Source: Spartobacteria bacterium (GTDB lineage: Bacteria > Verrucomicrobiota > Verrucomicrobiia > Chthoniobacterales > Terrimicrobiaceae). Taken from it: DNA of 41,815 nucleotides. Where the stretch lies: assembly GCA_947499885.1 (NCBI GenBank), contig CANMQB010000004.1, positions 1 to 41,815 on the forward strand, written 5' to 3'. Every line of letters starts with the position of its first letter. Position 1 is the first letter of the stretch. Under the pieces are notes generated by a model, which saw nothing but the letters and a program-made list of their open reading frames with translations, searched no databases and was not told the origin of the DNA. Positions 10,497 through 19,478 of this stretch are shown one piece after another. The position numbers and the translations under genes were made by a program.

Positions 10497-11207
10497 TTAC
10501 AGACCCTTTGAAATGTTCTCTGCGCATTCTTTTAATGCGGGAAGCAATTCTTTAACACTCTGCTTCGCGTTTTTCATTCGGAGCGATGAGACGGTGAGCG
10601 CGGCGGCAATTTGTCCTTGCCCGTCGAAAACGGGAACGCCGATATCGGTGATTCCAACAACCTGAGAGCTTGCGGCATGCTCGTAGCCATCCGAATGGAT
10701 TTTTTCCAACACCGCACGCGTTTTATGATTGATGTCGGAAGGACGCAGCGCTTCGAAGCTCGAAAGGATACGCCCAGATACAGTTTTCAAAGCATCCAGT
10801 CGTGCACTTTGCTGCAAGCTCAGGCGTACAAGGCCCCCTCCCGGCACATCCAGAAGAAGGAGAGCGCAATCCCCATCGGGAACGCAAAGATGCACAGACT
10901 CCTCCTGCAAACGCGCAAACCCGGTCATCGCTCCAAGTGCCGCCTGCTGCAACCTCAAATGCGGTGGGTAGCTCTGCACCAGAGCTGAGAGGCGCCCAGA
11001 AAGACAATAAGTGCCAGCCTCCGAGCGGTTCAAGTAACCCCGTCGGTGCAGGCAGGCCACTGGGCGCTGAATCTCGGAGACGCTGAGACCCAGACCTTGT
11101 GATATTTGGGTGAGTGTGACCGATTCCATACTGCTTGCCATCCACTCCAGAAGGTCGATGCCTCGATCCAATGCGGGAATTTGCGCCTGATTTTTCTTTT
11201 TATCCAT
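10497..11207 (-). CDS. IclR family transcriptional regulator
   Basis: N-terminal winged HTH (LDRGIDLLEWM...LTQISQGLGLSVSEIQRPVACLHRRGYL) and IclR effector-domain pattern (IGVPVFDGQGQIAAALTVSS). Confidence 0.9.
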   Translation of the reverse strand: MDKKKNQAQIPALDRGIDLLEWMASSMESVTLTQISQGLGLSVSEIQRPVACLHRRGYLNRSEAGTYCLSGRLSALVQSYPPHLRLQQAALGAMTGFARLQEESVHLCVPDGDCALLLLDVPGGGLVRLSLQQSARLDALKTVSGRILSSFEALRPSDINHKTRAVLEKIHSDGYEHAASSQVVGITDIGVPVFDGQGQIAAALTVSSLRMKNAKQSVKELLPALKECAENISKGL

Positions 11208-11218
11208 AATAAATGTTA

Positions 11219-11244
11219 TTGCATCTGATAACTAAAGGATGCAA
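11219..11244. promoter_or_regulatory. Inverted repeat TTGCATC-N12-GATGCAA between the divergent iclR and rraA-like genes; candidate operator
   Basis: Perfect 7-bp arms at 11219-11225 and 11238-11244 in the divergent intergenic space. Confidence 0.45.
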
Positions 11245-11254
11245 GGTTTGTGAA

Positions 11255-11935
11255 ATGCAACACGTGCCAGCCGAAGAAATCAACTACGCCGACAGCTTTG
11301 GCGATCGTCTCGAAAAATGCTACTCCGGGGCGGTCTACGACACACTCCGCGCCATGGGCTATCCGGATCAGATTCTTCCCCGCACCATCCGCCCCCTCGA
11401 TCCAACACGTCCGCTGGCTGGACGCATTTTTACAATCAGCGGACATGCTGATCACACGGTGGACGGTCATACCACCTTGCTCGAGTGGACTCGCATGTTG
11501 TCTCGCGCCCCGCAGAACAGCGTCGTGGTATGCCAACCTAATGACGACACGCTGGCGCATATGGGCGAACTGTCGGCGGAGACATTTGTTTACAAGGGTG
11601 TCCGGGGGTATCTCTGCGACGGAGGATGCCGTGACACCGTTCGAATTTTGGAAACAGGTATGAAAACGTGGTTTCGGTATCATACGCCGCGCGATGTCGT
11701 CGGGCGTTGGGTGCCGGACCGCTTCGGCGAACCAATCGTCATCGGCAATGTGAGCATACGAACCGGAGATTACCTGATGGCTGACCGTGATGGCGCCCTT
11801 GTCATACCTTGTGAACTCATTTCCGAAGTCACTGAAAGGGTGGAGGAGGTGCTCCGCACCGAAAACAAGGTTCGGACTGCAATTCTCGAGGGCATTGATC
11901 CTGTGGAAGCCTATTTGCGTCACAGAAAATTTTAA
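11255..11935 (+). CDS. RraA-like (HMG/CHA class II pyruvate aldolase-type) protein
   Basis: GVRGYLCDGGCRDT carries the family G-x-R...DGxxRD signature; ATG at 11255 preferred over 11213. Confidence 0.85.
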   Translation: MQHVPAEEINYADSFGDRLEKCYSGAVYDTLRAMGYPDQILPRTIRPLDPTRPLAGRIFTISGHADHTVDGHTTLLEWTRMLSRAPQNSVVVCQPNDDTLAHMGELSAETFVYKGVRGYLCDGGCRDTVRILETGMKTWFRYHTPRDVVGRWVPDRFGEPIVIGNVSIRTGDYLMADRDGALVIPCELISEVTERVEEVLRTENKVRTAILEGIDPVEAYLRHRKF

Positions 11936-11940
11936 TCCCC

Positions 11941-12246
11941 ATGCAGCCAGCCATCCGACTATCCCCGACAGATAACATCCTCGTGCTCGCGCGCAGCCTC
12001 AATGCTGGGGAGGAAGTGCTCATTGGGGGAGTTGTCCATGCTATGAATACCCCCCTCGGTTTGGGCCACAAAATTGCCGCACACAAAATTGCTGCCGGTG
12101 AAAAAATTCTCAAATACGGGGCCCCCATCGGTTCGGCAACCGCCGAAATCCAACCTGGTGAACACGTTCATTTGCATAACATGAAGAGCGACTACCTGCC
12201 CACATTCACGCTCGACGAGGGCCACGAGTTTCACAAACACGCATGA
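11941..12246 (+). CDS. UxaA-type dehydratase, N-terminal (SAF domain) subunit
   Basis: LGHKIAAHKIAAGEKILKYGAPIGSATAEIQPGEHVHLHN, typical SAF domain of altronate dehydratase family. Confidence 0.88.
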   Translation: MQPAIRLSPTDNILVLARSLNAGEEVLIGGVVHAMNTPLGLGHKIAAHKIAAGEKILKYGAPIGSATAEIQPGEHVHLHNMKSDYLPTFTLDEGHEFHKHA

Positions 12247-13460
12247 CTCACTACCCACCCCTTACGAACAAGGCCGTTCTTCGTTCGGATGGCCGCAAAG
12301 GCATTCGCAACGTCGTCGCGGTCGTCTATCTGGTTGAATGCGCTCACCATGTCGCCCGGGAAGTCCAGTCTGCATTCCGCGAGCAAGGCGTGCATCTTTT
12401 GGGGTTCAGCGGATGCTATCCCAATGAATATTCCTTTCGCATGCTGCGGAGCCTTTGCACCCATCCCAATGTGGGAGCGGTTCTCCTTGTCTCACTGGGA
12501 TGTGAGGGATTCAACCGCAAGGGTCTTTTGGAAGCCATTCATGAAACTGGACGTCCTGCGGACTTGCTCGTGATCCAGCAAACCGGTGGGACCCGTTCAA
12601 CGATCCAAGCCGGTCGCAATTGGGTGCAAAACGCGATCAAGGAACTGGAATCTGCTCCGCTCACCTCCATGTCCATGAATGAACTTGTCGTGGGAACAGT
12701 CTGTGGCGGCAGTGATGGCACCAGCGGGATCACCGCCAATCCAGCGATTGGAAGGGCCTTCGATCGCTTGGTCACGGAAAAAGCGAGCTGCATCTTTGAG
12801 GAGACCGGTGAACTCATCGGCTGCGAGCAGATCATGGTTTCGCGTGCCGTGACACCCGAGCTTGGCGAAATCCTGAACGATTCGGTTGCAAAAGCCGCGC
12901 GTTATTATTCCATCCTTGGCCACGGTAGTTTTGCACCTGGCAATGCCGATGGCGGTTTGACCACCCAGGAGGAAAAAAGTATGGGAGCCTACTCGAAGAG
13001 TGGATCCTCGGCGATTTCCGGGCTCATCAAGCCCGGAGACATTCCTCGCATGGGAGGCCTTTACCTGCTCGATGTGGTGCCTGATGGCGACGTGCGCTTC
13101 GGATTTCCCAATATCAATGACAATGCCGAAATCGCCGAACTCATCGCCTGCGGCTCGCACGTGATCCTTTTTGCAACCGGGCGAGGTTCTGTTGTCGGCT
13201 CTGCCATTTCGCCTGTGATTAAGGTCTGCGCCAACCCGGAAACATTTAGAAACCTGCCTGAGGATATGGATGTCAATGCCGGGCGCATCCTTGAAGGCCT
13301 TGCAAGCCTTGATGAGGTCGGCGATGAAATTCATCATCTCATCACCCGCATTGCGGACGGTCACCGAACGGCGTCGGAATCTCTCGGCCATCAGGAATTT
13401 GTTCTTGGCTATAAAAGCTTCGAACCCATCGGTCCCACCTGTCACCCCACCTACCAATGA
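12243..13460 (+). CDS. UxaA-type dehydratase, large (C-terminal) subunit
   Basis: GTVCGGSDGTSGITANPAIGRAFD and C-terminal EPIGPTCHPTYQ; 4-bp overlap with upstream subunit. Confidence 0.9.
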   Translation: MTHYPPLTNKAVLRSDGRKGIRNVVAVVYLVECAHHVAREVQSAFREQGVHLLGFSGCYPNEYSFRMLRSLCTHPNVGAVLLVSLGCEGFNRKGLLEAIHETGRPADLLVIQQTGGTRSTIQAGRNWVQNAIKELESAPLTSMSMNELVVGTVCGGSDGTSGITANPAIGRAFDRLVTEKASCIFEETGELIGCEQIMVSRAVTPELGEILNDSVAKAARYYSILGHGSFAPGNADGGLTTQEEKSMGAYSKSGSSAISGLIKPGDIPRMGGLYLLDVVPDGDVRFGFPNINDNAEIAELIACGSHVILFATGRGSVVGSAISPVIKVCANPETFRNLPEDMDVNAGRILEGLASLDEVGDEIHHLITRIADGHRTASESLGHQEFVLGYKSFEPIGPTCHPTYQ

Positions 13461-14263
13461 ACCTGGAACTCACTAACAAAGTCATCCTCATCACCGGCGG
13501 CGCAAAAGGTATCGGCGCTGCAATCACAAGAGCCTTCGCCAAGGAGGGGGCTATCGCGTGTATCCTTGGTCGCAATGCAAAAGAGGCGGACGAGATCATC
13601 GCCGAGCAGGCAATCAAAGGAAACCGGGTGGAGTCGTATTCCATCGAAATGACTGACGAGACCACGATTCAAAAGGCCATTGAAGAAATAATGGCAGCAC
13701 ATGGACACATCGACGCTGTCATCAACAATGCCGGGGGCAACGACGCCATCGGGCTACGCCACGGAACGAGCGACTTCCGCCAATCCCTTGAGAAAAACAT
13801 CGTCTCTTGCTTCGCTCTCGTGCATCACGCCCTTGACCCCCTTATTGCCTCTCGCGGTGTGATTGTTAATATCGGATCGAAGTGTTCGGTGACCGGCCAG
13901 GGTGGCACCAGCGGCTATGCAGCTAGTAAGGGCGCGATGAACGCGCTCACTCGCGAGTGGGCGTTGGATTTGGCCAAATACGGAATTCGCGTGAATTGTG
14001 TGATCCCTGCCGAAGTCATCACTCCCCTTTACGAGCGTTGGCTGGCCCAGGCTCCCGATCCTGCCATGGCCCGGGAGCAACTCAACCAAACCATTCCTTT
14101 CGAGCGACGAACAACAACTGTGGCGGAAATCGCCGACTCCGTGGTTTTCCTCACTTCTCCGAAATCCTCGCACACCACCGGACAGCTCATCTTTGTGGAT
14201 GGCGGATACGTCCACCTCGACAGGGCCTGCACACAGTCCACATCCCATTTAAAAGCCTCTTGA
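13457..14263 (+). CDS. SDR family oxidoreductase (candidate L-fucose dehydrogenase)
   Basis: TGGAKGIG cofactor motif, NNAGG, YAASKGAM active-site YxxxK; 4-bp overlap with upstream gene. Confidence 0.88.
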   Translation: MNLELTNKVILITGGAKGIGAAITRAFAKEGAIACILGRNAKEADEIIAEQAIKGNRVESYSIEMTDETTIQKAIEEIMAAHGHIDAVINNAGGNDAIGLRHGTSDFRQSLEKNIVSCFALVHHALDPLIASRGVIVNIGSKCSVTGQGGTSGYAASKGAMNALTREWALDLAKYGIRVNCVIPAEVITPLYERWLAQAPDPAMAREQLNQTIPFERRTTTVAEIADSVVFLTSPKSSHTTGQLIFVDGGYVHLDRACTQSTSHLKAS

Positions 14264-14274
14264 GGCCCCCCAAC

Positions 14275-15129
14275 ATGATCGATACCCACCAGCACCTTAT
14301 CTATCCTGAAAAGTTCACCTACTCATGGGCGAAGGAAATCCCCGCACTGCAGGGAGCCTTTCGTCTTGAGCAATACAATGAAGTTATAGGCTCGGCTCCA
14401 ATCGAGGGAACCCTCTTCATGGAGGTCGATGTGGATGAAGAATTCTCAGCCGATGAAGCTCGATTTTTCTGTGATCTTGCAGACACCTCCACCAACCGCA
14501 TCTTGGGTGTGATTGCCGCAGCCAGACCCGAGCAGGATGGCTTTGAAGATTACTTGGACTCCATTGCACACAAGCGCCTTCTTGGTATCCGGCGGGTGCT
14601 TCACACCCAACCTGATGTGCTTTCGACGGGTTCTCTTTTTCGAAAAAACATCCGCAGTCTGGCTGCTCGGAACCTCACCTTCGACCTCTGTGTTCTCCAG
14701 CGGCAACTCCCCCTAGCCTTGGAACTCATCCAGTCCGCCCCTGAAGTATCCTTTGTTCTCGACCACTGTGGTGTGCCCGATATCGCCAGCAACAATCCTC
14801 CTGAAGGGGAAGGATGGTTGCATTGGAAATCCAACATCCATCGTCTGGCAGCTTGTCCCAATGTTTTCGGGAAAATCTCCGGCATCACCGTGTATGCTCC
14901 CGGGGATCAGCGCAATGCATCGGCCCTCACCTGCTATGTCCAAACGATGATCGATGCCTTCGGGCCGGATCGCCTGGTTTGGGGGGGAGATTGGCCCGTC
15001 GTAAATCTCGGCTCCGGTCTTCCGGGCTGGATCGACATGACTACCGAGCACCTCTCGCACCTGACTCCCGAAGAACGCGAAAACATTCTCTCCATGAACG
15101 CCCGCACCATTTATCACATTCCATCATGA
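14275..15129 (+). CDS. Amidohydrolase family protein (candidate L-fuconolactonase)
   Basis: MIDTHQHLIYP N-terminus, FVLDHCGVPDI, LVWGGDWPVVNL; ATG at 14275 preferred over ORF-track start. Confidence 0.88.
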   Translation: MIDTHQHLIYPEKFTYSWAKEIPALQGAFRLEQYNEVIGSAPIEGTLFMEVDVDEEFSADEARFFCDLADTSTNRILGVIAAARPEQDGFEDYLDSIAHKRLLGIRRVLHTQPDVLSTGSLFRKNIRSLAARNLTFDLCVLQRQLPLALELIQSAPEVSFVLDHCGVPDIASNNPPEGEGWLHWKSNIHRLAACPNVFGKISGITVYAPGDQRNASALTCYVQTMIDAFGPDRLVWGGDWPVVNLGSGLPGWIDMTTEHLSHLTPEERENILSMNARTIYHIPS

Positions 15130-15893
15130 TCACCCCACGATTCCTCCACCAGATCGCTGTCGTCACTGGCGGAGGCTCCGGCATTGGCCGAGCCGTTGCG
15201 CTTCGCTTGGCCTCGGAAGGGGCCGAGGTGCACATCCTCGAGTTATCCTATCAAGCGGCTGAAGAAACTCAGGCACTGATTCAAAAAGCAGGTGGCATCG
15301 CCCACGTGATCGAAGCCGATGTCTCAAACACGGAATCCGTGCGCAACGCCTTCTCAGGGCTGTCCCGCCTCGATATCCTGGTCAACAATGCGGGCATCGC
15401 CCATATCGGCAATGTTCTCCAGACAGCACCCGAGGATCTCGATCGTCTCTACAACATCAACGTGCGCGGCGTTTACCATTGCCTCTATTTTGGAATCCCG
15501 CTCATGCAAAAAAATGGCTCGGGCAGCATCGTCAACCTCGCCTCCATCGCCTCCAAGGTGGGCATCCCGGATCGCTTTGCCTACAGCATGACCAAGGGCG
15601 CTGTTTTTTCCATGACCCTCTCAGTCGCCCGGGATTTTGTGGACAAGGGTATTCGCTGCAATTGCGTTTGCCCGGCCCGCGTCCACACTCCGTTTGTGGA
15701 CGGCTTTATCGCCAAAAACTACCCAGGCAAAGAGGCCGAAATGTTTGCCAAGCTCTCGGCAGGACAGCCTATCGGTCGCATGGGGCAACCTGAGGAAATC
15801 GCTACGCTCATCGCCTTCCTCGTCTCTCGCGATGCCGAGTTTATCACCGGCTCCGCCTATGATATAGACGGTGGCTTCACTCTCCTACGTTAA
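15126..15893 (+). CDS. SDR family oxidoreductase
   Basis: VTGGGSGIGRAVALRLASEG, LVNNAGIA, YSMTKGAV; ATG at 15126 overlaps previous stop by 4 bp. Confidence 0.88.
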   Translation: MITPRFLHQIAVVTGGGSGIGRAVALRLASEGAEVHILELSYQAAEETQALIQKAGGIAHVIEADVSNTESVRNAFSGLSRLDILVNNAGIAHIGNVLQTAPEDLDRLYNINVRGVYHCLYFGIPLMQKNGSGSIVNLASIASKVGIPDRFAYSMTKGAVFSMTLSVARDFVDKGIRCNCVCPARVHTPFVDGFIAKNYPGKEAEMFAKLSAGQPIGRMGQPEEIATLIAFLVSRDAEFITGSAYDIDGGFTLLR

Positions 15894-15898
15894 AAAAT

Positions 15899-16744
15899 AT
15901 GAAACTCATCAAATTCGGAGACCCCGGCTCGGAAAAGCCCGGCGTGATCCTTGAAAACGGAAAATCCCTCGACGTCTCGGCATTCGTTCCAGACTACAAC
16001 GAAGCCTTCTTTGAATCCCAAGGGCTGGAGCGCCTCAGTTCTTGGATCAAAGACAATGGCGCTTCTGTTCCCGAAGTTCCAGCTGGAACTCGCCTCGGCT
16101 CACCGATCGCGCGGCCCAGCAAGATCATTTGCATCGGACTCAATTACAGCGACCACGCCAAAGAAAGCGGGATGGCTGTGCCGAAGGAGCCGATTATCTT
16201 TTTCAAATCCACCACAGCCATTACCGGCCCAAACGACGGACTCGTCATTCCTGCGGGATCGGTAAAGACCGACTGGGAAGTCGAGCTTGCTGTGGTGATC
16301 GGAAAAACCGCCCGATCTGTGAAGGAGGATCAGGCTCTGTATCACGTCGCGGGCTACATGCTCCACAACGACTACAGCGAACGCGAGTGGCAGCTCGAGC
16401 GTGGCGGACAATGGGTCAAAGGAAAGAGTGCCGATACCTTCGCTCCCTTCGGTCCATGGCTGGTCACAACGGACGAAATTCCCGATCCCCACCACCTTCG
16501 CCTCTGGCTGAGCGTGAACGGAGAAATGAAACAGGATGGCAACACGGAAAACCTTATTTTTAAAATCCCGCACCTCATCAGCTACCTCAGCCACTTCATG
16601 ACCCTGCTCCCCGGCGACGTCATTTCCACAGGCACTCCTGCAGGTGTCGGCCTTGGCTTCACTCCTCCTCAATACCTCCGTGCGGGTGATGTGATTGAAT
16701 TGGGAATCGACGGCTTGGGAACCCAAAAGCAAACGGCTAAATAA
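15899..16744 (+). CDS. Fumarylacetoacetate hydrolase family protein (candidate 2,4-diketo-3-deoxy-L-fuconate hydrolase)
   Basis: IICIGLNYSDHAKESG, DWEVELAVVIGK, DVISTGTPAGVGLG motifs of FAH family. Confidence 0.9.
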   Translation: MKLIKFGDPGSEKPGVILENGKSLDVSAFVPDYNEAFFESQGLERLSSWIKDNGASVPEVPAGTRLGSPIARPSKIICIGLNYSDHAKESGMAVPKEPIIFFKSTTAITGPNDGLVIPAGSVKTDWEVELAVVIGKTARSVKEDQALYHVAGYMLHNDYSEREWQLERGGQWVKGKSADTFAPFGPWLVTTDEIPDPHHLRLWLSVNGEMKQDGNTENLIFKIPHLISYLSHFMTLLPGDVISTGTPAGVGLGFTPPQYLRAGDVIELGIDGLGTQKQTAK

Positions 16745-16825
16745 CGCCTCCCGGCAAGAAGGTTTCAAAACCGACCGCGCCAGAATCAAAGCTGGCGACG
16801 GCAGGGAGCGCATTTATTAAATAGA

Positions 16826-16870
16826 AGCTCCGCCCATCAACAGATCTTGAGGATCAGGTTGGGCGGAGCT
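16826..16870. terminator. Hairpin between convergent operons, possible bidirectional terminator
   Basis: AGCTCCGCCCA (16826-16836) and TGGGCGGAGCT (16860-16870) form a perfect 11-bp inverted repeat between convergent CDS ends at 16744 and 16903. Confidence 0.6.
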
Positions 16871-16902
16871 GATTGTTTCTTAAAGGCCGGAGGGAGTCCT
16901 TT

Positions 16903-18123
16903 TTATTTCAGCTCGCACGAAGAGCCCGGCAGGCGCGGTGTTGTGTAATGTGCGCCGACGATCTGGACTGGCTCGGTGAAGCGATCCTGCAGATGCGGGA
17001 TGTGTTCGAGGAAGATGGCCTCGTGGTCGAGAGCGATGTGGTTGAAGAGCACTAGGTGCTGGTGGAGTTGGCCCATGTCGCCGACATGAGGGATCACTGG
17101 GACTCCGAATTTTTTTGCCAGGAGGCTGATGACTAGAAATTCACTCACGCCGGCCACGCGGACGGCATCGACTTGGCAGATGGCCATGGCTCCCGCCTGA
17201 AGGTAATTTTTGAAGAGGATTCGATTCGGCACATGCTCGCCGGCGGCAACTCTTACAGGGGCGATGGCCTCGGCGATGGTGCGATGGCCGAGCACATCAT
17301 CGGGATGCGTGGGTTCCTCAAGCCAGAAGAGGTTCAGGTCGCGGGTGGCTTCGGAGAAGGCGAGGGATTGGTCGATCGTCCATTGTTGGTTGGCATCGAC
17401 CATGAGGCGCACGGAGTCTCCCGCAGCCTGCCGCACGAGGCGTGTGCGGCGCACATCTCGGGCGATATCCGGCGAGCCGACCTTGAGTTTCATGGCCGTG
17501 AAGCCCTCCGCCGCGGACTTGGCGACATTAGCAGCTACTTGCTCGTCGCTGTAGTTGAACCAACCGATCGAGGTGTCGTAGCCGGGGTAGCCGGTTTCCA
17601 AAATGCTTTCGCGGAGGTGGCGGGTGGCTCGAGGTGACTCGATCAAGTTGCGTGCTGCATCGAGCGCTAGTACATCGGTGACATACGAGAAATCCAGCGT
17701 GGCAAGGAGTTCATCGGTGGAGAGGTCTAGCAGAAGTTCCCAAAGTGGTTGGCCACGCTTGCGGGCCCAGAGGTCCCAGCAGGCGTTGGTCACCGAGGCC
17801 AGTGCGAGGTGGACCAAGCCCTTGTGCGGCCCGAGCCAACGGAATTGCTGTTCGTCGGAAAGCTTGCGCTGGAATTCGCCGAACCCAGCCATGACCTCCT
17901 CGATGTCGCGGCCCACAAGTTGCCGCGCGTAAAAATCGGCGGCTTTGCAAACGAGGTCGTTTCCCTCGCCGAGGGTGAAAGCGAGGCCGGTGCCGACGAG
18001 ACCCGAGTCGTCGTGGAGATAGGTGGCGGCGTAGGAGTAAATGGGATCGCGGTGAATGGCGTCGCTTCCGTGGCCGGAGCCAATCGGGAAACGCGCGTCG
18101 CGGGTGGTGATGTTTTGGATCAT
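16903..18123 (-). CDS. Enolase/mandelate racemase superfamily protein, probable L-fuconate dehydratase
   Basis: TTRDARFPIGSGHGSDAIHRDPIYSYA...GLVGTGLAFTLGEGNDLV, MKLKVGSPD, MVDANQQW; resembles the FucD subgroup; ATG at 18123 preferred over 18366. Confidence 0.85.
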   Translation of the reverse strand: MIQNITTRDARFPIGSGHGSDAIHRDPIYSYAATYLHDDSGLVGTGLAFTLGEGNDLVCKAADFYARQLVGRDIEEVMAGFGEFQRKLSDEQQFRWLGPHKGLVHLALASVTNACWDLWARKRGQPLWELLLDLSTDELLATLDFSYVTDVLALDAARNLIESPRATRHLRESILETGYPGYDTSIGWFNYSDEQVAANVAKSAAEGFTAMKLKVGSPDIARDVRRTRLVRQAAGDSVRLMVDANQQWTIDQSLAFSEATRDLNLFWLEEPTHPDDVLGHRTIAEAIAPVRVAAGEHVPNRILFKNYLQAGAMAICQVDAVRVAGVSEFLVISLLAKKFGVPVIPHVGDMGQLHQHLVLFNHIALDHEAIFLEHIPHLQDRFTEPVQIVGAHYTTPRLPGSSCELK

Positions 18124-18133
18124 AGTAAAAATT

Positions 18134-18919
18134 TCAGCGCCGGTAGCCGAGTTCCGCGCCGCCTGTGACATGCATGAGGTGGCCGGTGACAAAACGAGCT
18201 TTTTCCGAAAGGAGATAGACAGAGGCTTCCGCAATGACATCGCCCTCGGGGCAAAATGCGAGCGGGTGGATTTCATCGAGGTAGCGAGAGATTCTAGTGG
18301 GATCTGGTTGCTCGGAGGCCCACTGGCGAAGCATCGGAGTCCAAACTCCGGCCGGGCAGACGGCATTCACCCGGATGCCGTGGGTGGCGTAATCGAGGGC
18401 CATCGATTTTGTCAGTGCGTTCATTGCGCCTTTGGTGGCCGAGTAGGCAGCGTGGATTTCCTGACCGATCTCCCCGACCAGACTGCTGGTATTCAGAATG
18501 CATCCGCGCGAGGCTTTGAGAGCCTCGAAGCCGTGCTTCGCTGTCCAGTAAACACCCTTCACATTGATTGCGAAGAGGCGGTCCCACTCGGCCTCGGTGG
18601 TTTCGTGAAGCGTGGAGGATGGAGAGGCGATTCCAGCATTGTTGTGAATCGCATCCAAGTAGCCAAACTGGGCGAGAACCTCATCGATCGCAGCACGTAC
18701 CTGCGGGCCGTTGGAAACATCGCAACCCAGCCCGATGTGTGTCTCGCCAAGTGAGCTCGCGACTTTTTTGGCCTCCTCGATATCGGGGCAGCAAAGAGCA
18801 ACCCTCGCCCCCTCGCGTGCATAGGCCTTGGCGCACTCGAGACCGATTCCAGTTGAGCCTCCTGTCAGAAAAATTGTTTTGTTGGTCAAAAGACCGTGCA
18901 TAGATCCAAGAGTTTCCAT
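18134..18919 (-). CDS. SDR family oxidoreductase (candidate 2-keto-3-deoxy-L-fuconate dehydrogenase)
   Basis: TGGSTGIGLECAKAYAREGA, NNAGIA, YSATKGAM; located between fuconate dehydratase and mutarotase genes. Confidence 0.87.
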   Translation of the reverse strand: METLGSMHGLLTNKTIFLTGGSTGIGLECAKAYAREGARVALCCPDIEEAKKVASSLGETHIGLGCDVSNGPQVRAAIDEVLAQFGYLDAIHNNAGIASPSSTLHETTEAEWDRLFAINVKGVYWTAKHGFEALKASRGCILNTSSLVGEIGQEIHAAYSATKGAMNALTKSMALDYATHGIRVNAVCPAGVWTPMLRQWASEQPDPTRISRYLDEIHPLAFCPEGDVIAEASVYLLSEKARFVTGHLMHVTGGAELGYRR

Positions 18920-18925
18920 GTGGAT

Positions 18926-19330
18926 TTAGTCGAGATGCATGATTTGTTCCATAGGCTGCCATTGGCTTCCCTCCAAGGCTCCCGGGAGGCGGATCTGGCA
19001 GGCATCGGTGAGCGGCCACCATTTGGCCTTGGTTGTGGGATCCTTCGCGATAGAGGCAAAATCCGTGTCGGGGTTGGTGCCAATGTATTCAAAATGGCTT
19101 ACGATGAAACGTCTGCCGGCGATCTCGGTGACATAAATGTTATAGTTGCGGATATTCGCTTTGGTGATCGCAGCGCGCACTTCCGGCCAGACATTGGCGT
19201 GGAGCTCGCGGTATTCCTGCTCCTTTTCGGGGCGGAGTTCGACGGTGGCACAGTAATATTTCACCTTGGCCTTTGCGGCGTCTTCGAGGTTCGGGTTGGT
19301 AGGGCCGTAGAGGGGTTGGGCTTTGGGCAT
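18926..19330 (-). CDS. L-rhamnose/L-fucose mutarotase family protein
   Basis: KEQEYRELHANVWPEVRAAITKANIRNYNIYV...RRFIVSHFEYIG...WWPLTDACQ typical of RhaM/DUF718. Confidence 0.88.
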   Translation of the reverse strand: MPKAQPLYGPTNPNLEDAAKAKVKYYCATVELRPEKEQEYRELHANVWPEVRAAITKANIRNYNIYVTEIAGRRFIVSHFEYIGTNPDTDFASIAKDPTTKAKWWPLTDACQIRLPGALEGSQWQPMEQIMHLD

Positions 19331-19478
19331 GGTTTGTTAAGAGTGCGGGGTTTGTCTCGACAATGTTGGTGGGAGGTAGGTTTTTTGCATGCGAGGACTC
19401 CGCAGCGAAAGGCAATAAATTAAGCGCAATGCTCAATTTGTTTCTTGCACGTTCATTCACCGAATAATATTGAACACA

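Noticed and set aside
11216-11923. Minus-strand 235-aa ORF opposite the RraA-like gene
   Set aside because: Antisense shadow; the plus strand carries the recognised family motifs.
12597-13457. Minus-strand 286-aa ORF opposite the UxaA large subunit
   Set aside because: Long, but antisense to a conserved enzyme with all family motifs; composition looks like a shadow ORF.
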